Shown here: in pieces, positions 18,621 to 27,900 of the stretch | How positions within the stretch are numbered: position 1 is the first letter of the stretch | Layout: each line of letters begins with the position of its first letter | From: Clostridiaceae bacterium | GTDB taxonomy: Bacteria > Bacillota > Clostridia > Oscillospirales > Acutalibacteraceae | Reading direction: 5' to 3' | Length of the DNA: 64,000 nucleotides | Assembly (NCBI GenBank): GCA_016280595.1 | Contig: JAEEHB010000029.1 | Span: 1-64,000, forward strand | Notes under the pieces: model-generated | Told to the model about the DNA's origin: nothing | The model's database searches: none | Seen by the model: the letters and a program-made list of their open reading frames with translations, nothing else | Translations under genes and position numbers: made by a program

Positions 18621-21600
18621 ATGAAGACAAAAATGATTCCCGACAGGCTCAGGCGCCTGCTTGCGATTCTGCTGAGCGTTCTGCTCTGCTTCAACGCCGT
18701 TGCGGTTATGGCTTTTGCCGACGGCGATGAACCCGAAGACCCGCCCGAAGAACCGCCCGAAGAATGCCAGCACGATTTTCAGATGATGGAAATAGTTGAT
18801 GGAACCTGCTGTGAAGAGGGCTATGAACGCTATGAGTGCATGTTTTGCCCCGAAAGTTACGACGCTCCCACAGGCTACGGCGATCATCAGATTGTAGACG
18901 GCGTATGCATTTACTGCGGCCTCACAGAAGAGCAGATATACGGTGACCACATACTCTACGAAGGCAAAAATGAAAATGTCGCCATTTACTCTCACGAAAA
19001 TGTCGAATACACGTTTGCCGCAGAAGAAAGCGGAGTCTATGAGATTTACTCCGAAGGTGACTATGACCTCCTCTGCTTGCTTCTTCACGGCGGTGACGAG
19101 ATTGCCCGGGACGATGACAACGGAGAAAACAACAACTTCAGATTCGAAGCAACACTCACAGCGGGAGAAACCTACACTTTATACTTTGAATCCTACGACG
19201 GTATTTGCCTGAGTGATATTTACATTATAAAAATTGCAGAAGGCAGGCTCTCCGAAGGAGATAATACAAATGTCAGTGTTCCGTCCGGCCCGGAAACTTA
19301 TTACGCATTTACCCCCGAAACGAGCGGAGACTATCTGATTTACTCCCACACCGAAACCGATCTTGATTCCAGATGCACCATTTACTATCAGGGGGAACAG
19401 ATTACCTATAACGAGGACGGCGGAGAGGGGCGCAACTTCAAAATTCAAACACCTCTTGAGGCAGGCAAAACATATATCCTCGGGCTTCGTTCCTGGAGCG
19501 GCAATATTGAGATTAATGTCTTTATTTCAAATGAAAATCCGGTAACCGACCGCGTGCTCTGCGAAGGCAAAAATGAAGATGTTTATGTTTATAACTCCGG
19601 ATACTCCGAATACACCTTCAACGCAGCAACAAGCGGAACCTATTCGTTTTACTCCGACAATAATACCGGCAACGAACTCTTTTGTGTGGTTTATTACAAC
19701 GGCAGCGATATTGCCTCCGGCAACGGCACCTCACAAAACGGCTGCGACTTCAGTTTTAAAGCAAACAACATTACGGCAGGAGAAACCTACACTGTCAAGC
19801 TTTATTCTTACGGCGAAAGCTGCACGATTGATGTATATATTGTTAACATAAGCGGCGACGTGGTGCTCAGCGAAGGAGCAAATAAGGATATTTACATTTC
19901 ATCCGATTACGACAGGCTCGTTACATTTATTCCCTCCGAGAGCGGCACTTATACCTTTTACTCCGATAATCATAACGGTCCCGACCCCAAACTCGGGTTC
20001 TATGAGAACGGCCAAATGATTTCCGGAGATGACGACAGCGGCGGAGACCGCAACTTCAGATTCACCGCAGACCTTGAGGGCGGCAAAACCTACACCGGCA
20101 TACTTCACTCTTTCAGCAGCGAAACTGCCCCGATTGATATCTATGTTGTCCGTGCCGTGAGTTGTGCAATAAATATATCCGACAATATAGATTCAGATAA
20201 ACTCAGAATCAGCACCGACGACAGTGTGATTTCCGATTTCACCAATCTCACCGCATATGCCGGCGATTACATTTACCTTGATTACGACACCGGAAGCAGT
20301 CAGTCTGTTACGGGCTGGACCGTGACCGATGAAAACGGTGACGAAGTAGAAGTGACGCTGTATAATTCCTACTGGCGCTTCGCAATGCCCCTGTCGGATG
20401 TCACAATAGAATCCGTTACCCTTGCCGATAACTACATAATCTATACCGACATTGATAACAGCGATATTGATTTCACAGCCACCTACGCAAACGGCGAGAA
20501 TATCGGCAGCAACCCCGACGGCGCAGGCACTCCCGCAGGCTCGGAAGTGATGATTGTCTTTGTCTGCCCCATGGACCTTCAGCCCGATATGAACAACTTC
20601 GCCCTTACGGCGTACAGCACCGGCGATGATGTTGATTTTGAAGTTGTTCCCTCAGTGGGAAAGGGTTACCCGTATTCGGCTTATGAACTCACTTTCACAA
20701 TGCCCGCAGACGACGTTACGGCGTCTTTCGGCTTCAAGGCCAAAACATACGATTCAATCACAACCGGCTTAAACGAAATCGAAGCGGAAAGCGACATCGG
20801 ATCATACTTCTATTCGTTCACTCCCGAAAAGAGCGGCATTTATGTATTCGCCTCCGACGACATTCAGCCGTTCTATGTGACCGTGACAGACGATTACGGC
20901 AGCACTCTCAATCCGTATGACTTTGACCATCAGGATGAGTTCAAACTTACAAGAGGCAATACCTATTATGTCCGCGCAACGATGAACGGACTTTCCGAAG
21001 CGGAACTTTCGGTTTCGCTTCTTGAGGAGATTCAGGATTACAATGTAACCGTGGCAAATGTAAGTCACGGCACAATAACCGTAAAACCCGAAGTTGCTTT
21101 TGAAGGCGATTATATTGAAATCAATTATGAGCCCGACGGCAGCTACGGCCTTGCCTCTCTCACAGTCACCGACGCCGACGATAACGAAATAGCGCTTCTG
21201 GATTCCAACGCGCTTCAGTTCGTTATGCCCGCCTCCGATGTTACCGTCAGCGCTGCATTCGGCAAAACCTATAATATAACCGTTACCGGCGACAAGGTAT
21301 TCGGCGCGGCAATCTCAAGTGAGCTTGTTAACTACGATCCCTACTCGGTTTCGGAAATGGCGGCAGGCACAGAAGTCTGTGTGCTGCCCAACATTCATCC
21401 CGCTTACAGCCTTGATATGTTCGAGGTTACAACGGCAAGCGGAGAAATCGTACAGGCAGAACTCCGTGATGTATCCGCCGGTATGGGCGGTCTCGTTCCC
21501 ATTATCCAGCCCACAGAGCCCGAATGGGCAATCGTGTTCACTATGCCCTCAGAGGATGTCATTGTTGATGTTTACGCAGAGGAAGATGATGACGTAATCG

Positions 21601-23018
21601 TTCTTGAGGAAGATGTTCCCTCAAGTTTCACTTATGACTCAAGCAACAATAAAGCCATATTCAAATTCGTTCCCGAAGAAAGCGGCACTTACAATATTTC
21701 CGGCATTTCTTCATCCGAAACCGCTTACTTCCTCTCCATTTATGTTGACGGTAACGGCGTCCCGCTGGTCGGCGACGAAACAATCCCCGGCGGCCGTGAT
21801 ATCAACGCCACTTTCAGCGTATCAAAAGGCTCGGTCTGCTACGCGGTAATCTACTCATTTTATTCCACAGCCACTTTAACCGTTACGGCAACAAAGACGG
21901 CAAGCCTTGATGATAACGACATTACCGTTGACGCATCTCTCGGCGGCACGATAACCGCCCCCGCAAGCGCCGTTTACAAAGAGCGCGTGTGCATCAATGT
22001 CGCACCCGACGCAAACTTCACCTGCGATGATATAATCATCACAGGCGATGTAACCGGCACAAATTATGATGTCTCCGAATACTACGGCAGGTATGTATTT
22101 GAAATGCCCGACGAAGCTGTTACCCTGAGCGGCGTCTTCACTGCAGTGCCCGTACTCGTGGGCCACAGCCTCACCCTTGCCGGAGATATAGGCCTCAACT
22201 TCTATTTCTACTATACCGACGCGAGCGAAGACGACATTGTTGTATTCAGCTTCAACGGCGAGGAAACGATTGTTCCCATAGACCTTAATGATTATGACGA
22301 TGAAACCGGCGCGTATAAATTCACATTTAATGTGGCTGCCGCCGATGCCGCTGAGGATATCCTCTGCTGGTATGAATCACCCACCGCATATTCGGAAGAC
22401 GATTATTATTCGGTAAATCAGTATATCGCCGAGTCCGGAACCATTAACGACGATAACCTCAGAAACCTGATGGGCTCGCTCGCCGAATACTGCTACCGCG
22501 CCAACAGGCTCTTCAAACCCGAAAGCGACTTCACAAAAGCGGAAGTTGAAGGCTACAGTGATACCATAGACAACGTTGATCCCTTAATTATTTTGGAAAA
22601 TGCTCCCGAATTCCACAATTTTGAAGGCGGAGTAAACTATGTCGGCATGAGCCTTGTGCTCCGCACAAAGACGGCGCTGAGAATCTATTTCGGCCTGCCC
22701 GAAGGCAAGTCAATCGATGACTATACATTTATGGCCTACTGTCCGAATACCGACACATCGCTTGACCTGAATCCCGTAAGGAAAGGCTATCTCTGGTACA
22801 TTGAAATATCCGATATCGCCTCCGCCGAACTTGATAATTATTATTACATAATCGTAGACGGCGAAAACGGAGACCCGGCCAACTCATGGAACGTCAGCGC
22901 GCTGAGTTATGTGTGCCAGGTGCACGAAAGAGAAGATGATTTCAGTGAAGAACTGGTGAACACCTGCATGGCACTGACGAAGTATAATGATTACGCCAAT
23001 ATATACTTTAACGCATAA
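18621..23018 (+). CDS. Giant secreted multidomain protein 1 (PPC-like repeats, shared C-terminal domain)
   Basis: I place the start at ATG 18621 because GGAGG lies seven bases before it, giving about 1465 residues. A signal peptide (about 8-32) is followed by an acidic Pro/Glu linker and a short Cys-rich segment with paired C-x-x-C (about 48-100). Four tandem beta domains of about 95-105 residues follow (about 110-505), each with E-G-x-N-x-x-V, Y-x-F-x-x-x-x-S-G-x-Y and L-x-A-G-x-T-Y. This matches the bacterial pre-peptidase (PPC-like) pattern; two further copies lie near residues 720 and 1010. Between them are Ig-like or MucBP-like segments ending in F-x-M-P-x-x-D-V. The last about 285 residues are the domain shared with the giant proteins at 24914 and 30310. 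No LPxTG or C-terminal membrane helix is present. Adhesion or binding is plausible but unproven. Confidence 0.85.
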   Translation: MKTKMIPDRLRRLLAILLSVLLCFNAVAVMAFADGDEPEDPPEEPPEECQHDFQMMEIVDGTCCEEGYERYECMFCPESYDAPTGYGDHQIVDGVCIYCGLTEEQIYGDHILYEGKNENVAIYSHENVEYTFAAEESGVYEIYSEGDYDLLCLLLHGGDEIARDDDNGENNNFRFEATLTAGETYTLYFESYDGICLSDIYIIKIAEGRLSEGDNTNVSVPSGPETYYAFTPETSGDYLIYSHTETDLDSRCTIYYQGEQITYNEDGGEGRNFKIQTPLEAGKTYILGLRSWSGNIEINVFISNENPVTDRVLCEGKNEDVYVYNSGYSEYTFNAATSGTYSFYSDNNTGNELFCVVYYNGSDIASGNGTSQNGCDFSFKANNITAGETYTVKLYSYGESCTIDVYIVNISGDVVLSEGANKDIYISSDYDRLVTFIPSESGTYTFYSDNHNGPDPKLGFYENGQMISGDDDSGGDRNFRFTADLEGGKTYTGILHSFSSETAPIDIYVVRAVSCAINISDNIDSDKLRISTDDSVISDFTNLTAYAGDYIYLDYDTGSSQSVTGWTVTDENGDEVEVTLYNSYWRFAMPLSDVTIESVTLADNYIIYTDIDNSDIDFTATYANGENIGSNPDGAGTPAGSEVMIVFVCPMDLQPDMNNFALTAYSTGDDVDFEVVPSVGKGYPYSAYELTFTMPADDVTASFGFKAKTYDSITTGLNEIEAESDIGSYFYSFTPEKSGIYVFASDDIQPFYVTVTDDYGSTLNPYDFDHQDEFKLTRGNTYYVRATMNGLSEAELSVSLLEEIQDYNVTVANVSHGTITVKPEVAFEGDYIEINYEPDGSYGLASLTVTDADDNEIALLDSNALQFVMPASDVTVSAAFGKTYNITVTGDKVFGAAISSELVNYDPYSVSEMAAGTEVCVLPNIHPAYSLDMFEVTTASGEIVQAELRDVSAGMGGLVPIIQPTEPEWAIVFTMPSEDVIVDVYAEEDDDVIVLEEDVPSSFTYDSSNNKAIFKFVPEESGTYNISGISSSETAYFLSIYVDGNGVPLVGDETIPGGRDINATFSVSKGSVCYAVIYSFYSTATLTVTATKTASLDDNDITVDASLGGTITAPASAVYKERVCINVAPDANFTCDDIIITGDVTGTNYDVSEYYGRYVFEMPDEAVTLSGVFTAVPVLVGHSLTLAGDIGLNFYFYYTDASEDDIVVFSFNGEETIVPIDLNDYDDETGAYKFTFNVAAADAAEDILCWYESPTAYSEDDYYSVNQYIAESGTINDDNLRNLMGSLAEYCYRANRLFKPESDFTKAEVEGYSDTIDNVDPLIILENAPEFHNFEGGVNYVGMSLVLRTKTALRIYFGLPEGKSIDDYTFMAYCPNTDTSLDLNPVRKGYLWYIEISDIASAELDNYYYIIVDGENGDPANSWNVSALSYVCQVHEREDDFSEELVNTCMALTKYNDYANIYFNA

Positions 23019-23063
23019 TCCGGTCGGGACATAAAAGGCGAAAATCGAAAAGACAATAGAGTT

Positions 23064-23101
23064 AAAAAGGACTGCGAGTGTAAAAACTCGCGGTCCTTTT
23101 T
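23064..23101 (+). terminator. Intrinsic terminator of giant protein 1
   Basis: AAAAAGGACTGCGAGT (23064-23079) pairs with ACTCGCGGTCCTTTTT (23086-23101), with one mismatch, ending in a T run. Confidence 0.9.
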
Positions 23102-23110
23102 GCAGTATAA

Positions 23111-23143
23111 AGCACCGCAGCATATTTCTTTGCTGCGGTGCTT
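23111..23143. terminator. Second hairpin, backup terminator
   Basis: AGCACCGCAGC (23111-23121) pairs perfectly with GCTGCGGTGCT (23132-23142). The T tail is weak (TGTT), so it may be a backup stop between convergent genes. Confidence 0.55.
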
Positions 23144-23170
23144 GTTATGACGTTTTAAGTGCGCATCAGC

Positions 23171-23207
23171 AAAAAATGTCCCCTGCCAAAAGACAGAGAA
23201 CATTTTT
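23171..23207 (-). terminator. Terminator of the MFS transporter gene
   Basis: On minus AAAAATGT pairs with ACATTTTT around an imperfect inner stem (CTG/CAG), ending in a run of T. It lies 12 bases after the stop at 23219. Confidence 0.7.
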
Positions 23208-23218
23208 ATTTTGTTCTT

Positions 23219-24703
23219 TTATTCGTTTTCTGTTTCTTCCTGTGTTTCTGTTGCCTGATTTGCCTGCTCCATGGCTTTTCTGTTTTCAAGCACGGCTTCG
23301 TGGATATCCTGCTTGCGTTTGCCCGTAAGTCTGAAGAAGAAATAGGGCACGCCCGCGAGGAACATCATAATACCGTGAACGACGGTGTAGAAGAAGAGCA
23401 TGAGAATCTTGGTTTTGAGCGACTGCTCGGGATTCGGTATGAGGTCGGTGGGCTGAATATACTGAATAATCGAAGCGTCGCCGTAGAGAATTCTCGGAGC
23501 GAGGGCTGTGGCTATGGTGCCGCTGATAAGAGTGCCTATGCCGACCACAAACGGCAGAGAGGCGTCAAGGCGTTTGCCCGTTTTAAGTTCAAGGTCTTCA
23601 AGCACATCCGCCTGGAACATATTGGGCAGCAGGTTCGACGCGCCGAACTGCAGGCCGATGAGGAAGAGGAAAACTATGAACACTATCTGAAGTACAGACG
23701 AGCCGTTTTTGAAATAGGTGTAGCCCACGAGGAAGGCGAGCGTGTTGATAATAAGCGAATAGATGCCGCTCGCGATGTAAAGCACCTTTGAGGTGAACTT
23801 CTTGAGCAGGAAATTTATTACAAGCATACCTACCGCTGTGCCGATGCCCGTAGGCAGGCCGAAAAGCAGGTATTTGGAGGTTGAGCCGAGCAGCGCCGCC
23901 GCAAGGAAAACGCCCATATAGGTTGAAACTTTTCTGAAGTTCTTGAGAAGTTCGCTTATTATGATAACCCAGGCGTGAGGATTGACAAGCACTTCCTTGA
24001 AGCCGATAAGCGGGTTTTCTCTCTTTTTGGTGTAAACGATTCTCTCTTTTGTGAGCCTTATGCCGAAGAGCATTGTCAGTATGCCGACCACCGCGCAAAG
24101 GGCGGCGCCTATGATATACTGAGTGGCTTCGTTTTTCCATATAAGGCCTATAACGAGTATGATTACAAGGGGCGCGGAGTTGCCTACGGCGGAGGAAATG
24201 CTGCGGAAAGACATAACCGTGTCGCGCTCTTTCATATTGGGCGTGAGCACCACGGCGAGGTTATTGATTGTGCCCGCAAAATGCGAAAATACTCCGAAGA
24301 GAATTGCAATCGCGGTAAGGTAGGCTATAAGCAAAGCGCCGCCTGCTTTTACTATCGGGGCGGGGGTTATGAAGGTGAGCACAAGCAGCACACCCACGGG
24401 CACCGCGCTCGCGAGGATAAGGGGACGGAATTTGCCGCCCTTGCCGATTTTGCGGTTGTCGATATACATCGCGATCAAAAAATTGAGGAAAAACGGGATA
24501 ACGCTTATGAGCGTGTTAAACAGTGAGGTCTGCGCCGATTCGAGTTTGAGCACGTTTACGAGATAAGCGCTTCTGTACGACTCGAGCATACCGGTCATGC
24601 AGGTGTAGAAGAAAACTGCGGTAAGATACGCGATAAACTCGGATTTTCTTATCTGCTTTTCTTCCTGCGCGGGGGCTGAACTTAATACTGTTGCGTCAGA
24701 CAT
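23219..24703 (-). CDS. MFS transporter, GPH (glycoside-cation symporter)-like
   Basis: The 494-residue protein shows about 12 hydrophobic segments between residues 27 and 465 and a charged C-terminal tail. The loop IDNRKIGKGGKFRPLI (about 81-96) and the motif MFQADVLEDLELKTGKRLDA (about 375-394) fit the MelB-like GPH branch of the major facilitator superfamily, which imports sugars or glycosides with Na+ or H+. The substrate is not readable. It lies on the opposite strand between two giant secreted proteins, each with its own promoter, so it is not in an operon with them. A GAGAGGAT ribosome site supports the start. Confidence 0.85.
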   Translation of the reverse strand: MSDATVLSSAPAQEEKQIRKSEFIAYLTAVFFYTCMTGMLESYRSAYLVNVLKLESAQTSLFNTLISVIPFFLNFLIAMYIDNRKIGKGGKFRPLILASAVPVGVLLVLTFITPAPIVKAGGALLIAYLTAIAILFGVFSHFAGTINNLAVVLTPNMKERDTVMSFRSISSAVGNSAPLVIILVIGLIWKNEATQYIIGAALCAVVGILTMLFGIRLTKERIVYTKKRENPLIGFKEVLVNPHAWVIIISELLKNFRKVSTYMGVFLAAALLGSTSKYLLFGLPTGIGTAVGMLVINFLLKKFTSKVLYIASGIYSLIINTLAFLVGYTYFKNGSSVLQIVFIVFLFLIGLQFGASNLLPNMFQADVLEDLELKTGKRLDASLPFVVGIGTLISGTIATALAPRILYGDASIIQYIQPTDLIPNPEQSLKTKILMLFFYTVVHGIMMFLAGVPYFFFRLTGKRKQDIHEAVLENRKAMEQANQATETQEETENE

Positions 24704-24736
24704 TTTATATCCTCTCTTTCGGAAGTTGATAAACTT

Positions 24737-24765
24737 ATTATACTTTATCCGCGCCGTTTATGCAA
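24737..24765 (-). promoter_or_regulatory. Promoter of the MFS transporter
   Basis: On minus TTGCAT (24760-24765), 17 bases, perfect TATAAT (24737-24742). Confidence 0.65.
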
Positions 24766-24821
24766 CGAAAAAAAGCGAAAAGATATAACCGGCGTTTTTT
24801 ACGGAAAATTTATTTTCGATA

Positions 24822-24850
24822 TTGAAATATCTATTATGATATTATATAAT
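24822..24850 (+). promoter_or_regulatory. Promoter of giant secreted protein 2
   Basis: TTGAAA (24822-24827), 17 bases, perfect TATAAT (24845-24850); AAGGAG follows at 24898-24903. Confidence 0.8.
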
Positions 24851-24913
24851 AGACTTTAGCATAATAAAGCGAAAGATTTTAAGGATATATTTTAATCAAG
24901 GAGTGTGGTCAGT

Positions 24914-27900
24914 TTGAAGAAAATGCAAAGAAAAGCTTTATCCGTGCTGCTTGCCCTCGTTATGATTCTGGGCGTGACGGCACCCGCGGCTTTTGCCATC
25001 ACAGATGCGAATATCGATGTCGCCAAAACGCTTGTTCTCGGCGAGCCCGTAAGGATAGAGAATTCGGCAAATGAACAGGGGAGACATTTTTATTTTAAGT
25101 TTACCCCTTCGCAGACCGATGTGTATCTTTTATATTCTTTTGACAGTTCCAAAGATCCCGATGCGATTGTATGGAAAGACAAGTACTCAAGGCTTTCAAC
25201 TTTCTCAAATACGGGAGACTTCCGAGGCCAGCTCACTCTCGAAGCCGGAAAAACCTATTATATTGAAGTTTATAACTTCGGCTCGCTGGGTTACGGCTGT
25301 TTTTCCTTTGCGCTGATTCAGTATCATGTTTTCAGCAGCTGGGAAGAGGAGAATACCATAGCGACCTGCACACAGCCGGGCATAAGCACCGGTTACTGTA
25401 ACTACTGCGGAGCAACTGTTGAGCGCAACACACCGGCACTCGGCCATTCGGTTCCTTATTCCGGATGGACCAGGACTCAGGAGCCGACCTGCAGCGAAGA
25501 AGGCATTGAAGAGGGAACATGCTCCACCTGCCAGGAAACCGTTACCCGTAACGTGCCCAAAACCGCTCACACCGTCGACTTGTGGACTACAGTTCAGAGC
25601 CCCACCTGCCTGGAACCCGGCTCTGAAGAAGGCGAATGCTCTGTGTGCGGGCAGACGGTGACCCGTTCCACCGAGGCAAACGGCCACTCCTGGGGCGACT
25701 GGGCAACAACAAATGAGCCTACCTGCACGGAAGACGGCTCGGAAAGAAGAACCTGCAACAACTGCGACAGTGAAGAAACAAGCGTTGTTGCCGCGCTCGG
25801 CCATAACTGGAGTGAAGCAACTTCCAACGGCGACGGCACGCACACTCAAACCTGCGGCCTCTGCAGCCTGACTGTGTATGACGAACCATGCACTTACTCC
25901 ACAGTCAAAGAAGGCGGTTTTATAAAATATACCTGTGATATATGCGGCTACAGTTATACTGAAAGCTCAGCAACTACAAATTCTGTTGCACTCTGGGATT
26001 TTGAGCAGAATACCGACGGCTGGGCCTTTACGGATGCAGACGGCGACAACAGCACCTGGCAACACAGAGCCAACTCTACATCATATTCACATAACAGTAA
26101 CTCCTGTCTTTATTCCAGATATTGCATGAATACAACTGTTGATAACCGGGCAGTTTCTCCCGCGTTTTCGCTGGCCGGTTTATCCAACGCAAGCCTTTCG
26201 CTCTGGGCAAGAAGCCAAAACACCAGCACTAGTGAGCCCTTTATGCTTTATGCAGGCACAACCAATAACTTCAGCGAAATGACCGCTCTCACACAAGAGC
26301 CGATTGTTACTGATACTACATATACCGAGTATACTGCCGACCTTTCCGCTTTTGCCGGTCAGCCGGAAGTCTATATCGCAATCCGCCACTGCGGTGTTCA
26401 GGACGGATGGTATCTTTATGTTGACGATGTCGCAATAACATACGATATACCTGCGGAATGTGACAACCATGTGCTCTCTTTTGTGCCTGCCGTAGAGCAG
26501 ACATGCACATCCGACGGTAACGCGGCATACTATGTCTGCAGCACCTGCCACAGAGCATACTATGACGAGGAAGGCACACAGCCGGCTCTTCCCGGCGATA
26601 TACTCTTCCCCGCGCCCGGCCACAACTGGAGCGAATGGGCAACAACCGATGAGCCCACCTGCTTGCAGGCAGGCTCGGAAAGCAGGACCTGCTCCCGTTG
26701 CCAGGAAAGCGAAACGCGCACTGTTGCCGCGCTCGGCCACGCATGGAGCAGTTGGGCAACAGAAGACGCACCCACCTGCACACAGGCCGGCTCGGAAAAA
26801 AGAACCTGTAACAACTGCGGCGGTGAAGAAACACGCGTTGTTGCCGCTCTCGGCCACGACTTCAGCGGCGAAACTGTTTCCGGCAATGACGGCACTCATA
26901 CAACAGTATGCGGCAGATGCAACGAGAGCATAACCGAGCCCTGCGCTTACAGCAGAAAAGTAGAAAACGGAGTTGCCAGATGCACCTGCACGCTTTGCGG
27001 CTACACATATACAGAAGTCACCGAGGAACCCGGAATAATAGCCTTCTGGGACTTTGAGGAGAATGCCGAAGGCTGGAACGCCATAGATCTGGACGGTGAC
27101 GGCAAATCCTGGACCCGCTATTTCAACAGTTCATCAAATCAATATGCACATGAAGGTCACGGCTACTTTTCTTCATCATTTTGTTTTAACACCAATGTTG
27201 ATGACTGGGCTGTTTCACCCGCATTTTCACTGACAGGAATGACGAACGCAAGCCTTTCGTTCTGGGCAACAGCCAGCAGTTCCTATAACGCCGAGCCTTT
27301 TATTATTTACGCAGGCACAACTGGTGTTCCTAACGAAATGACCGCTCTCACAGATGTCATTGAACCTACGACAACATACAACGAATATACCGCCGACCTT
27401 TCCGCTTTCGTCGGTCAGCCGGAAGTCTATATCGCAATCCGCCACTGCGAGGTTCAATACGGATGGGCTCTGTATGTTGACGATGTCAAAATATCATCCG
27501 AATCGCCGGCAGCATGCGACAGCCATGTGCTGACTCTCGTGCCCGCCTCTGAGGCCGCCTGCTTAACCGACGCTCTGCAAGAGCATTATGTGTGCGATAC
27601 CTGCGGCAGACTCTTCCTTGATGCCGAAGGCTCACAGCCCGTTCTGTATTCCGATTTGATTACAAGCGCCGCGCTCGGCCACGCATGGGGCAGTTGGGAA
27701 ACAGCGAACGCAGCCTCATGCACAGAAGAAGGTTCGGAAATCAGAGCCTGCACCCGCTGTCAGGCAGCCGAAACCCGCGTCACTCCCGCTCTCGGCCACG
27801 ACTTCAGCGGCGAAGCTGTTTCCGGCAATGACGGCACTCATACAAAAACCTGCATCAGATGCAGCCAGGAATTAACAGAACTCTGCATTTACGAAGAACG

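Noticed and set aside
18462..19088. Minus-strand open frame overlapping the start of giant protein 1
   Set aside because: It covers the divergent promoter region and runs antisense to the signal peptide and first repeats of the giant protein; no ribosome site and no homology visible.
24905..24913. GTG 24905 as start of giant protein 2
   Set aside because: It is only one base from the AAGGAG site; TTG 24914 has the proper spacing.
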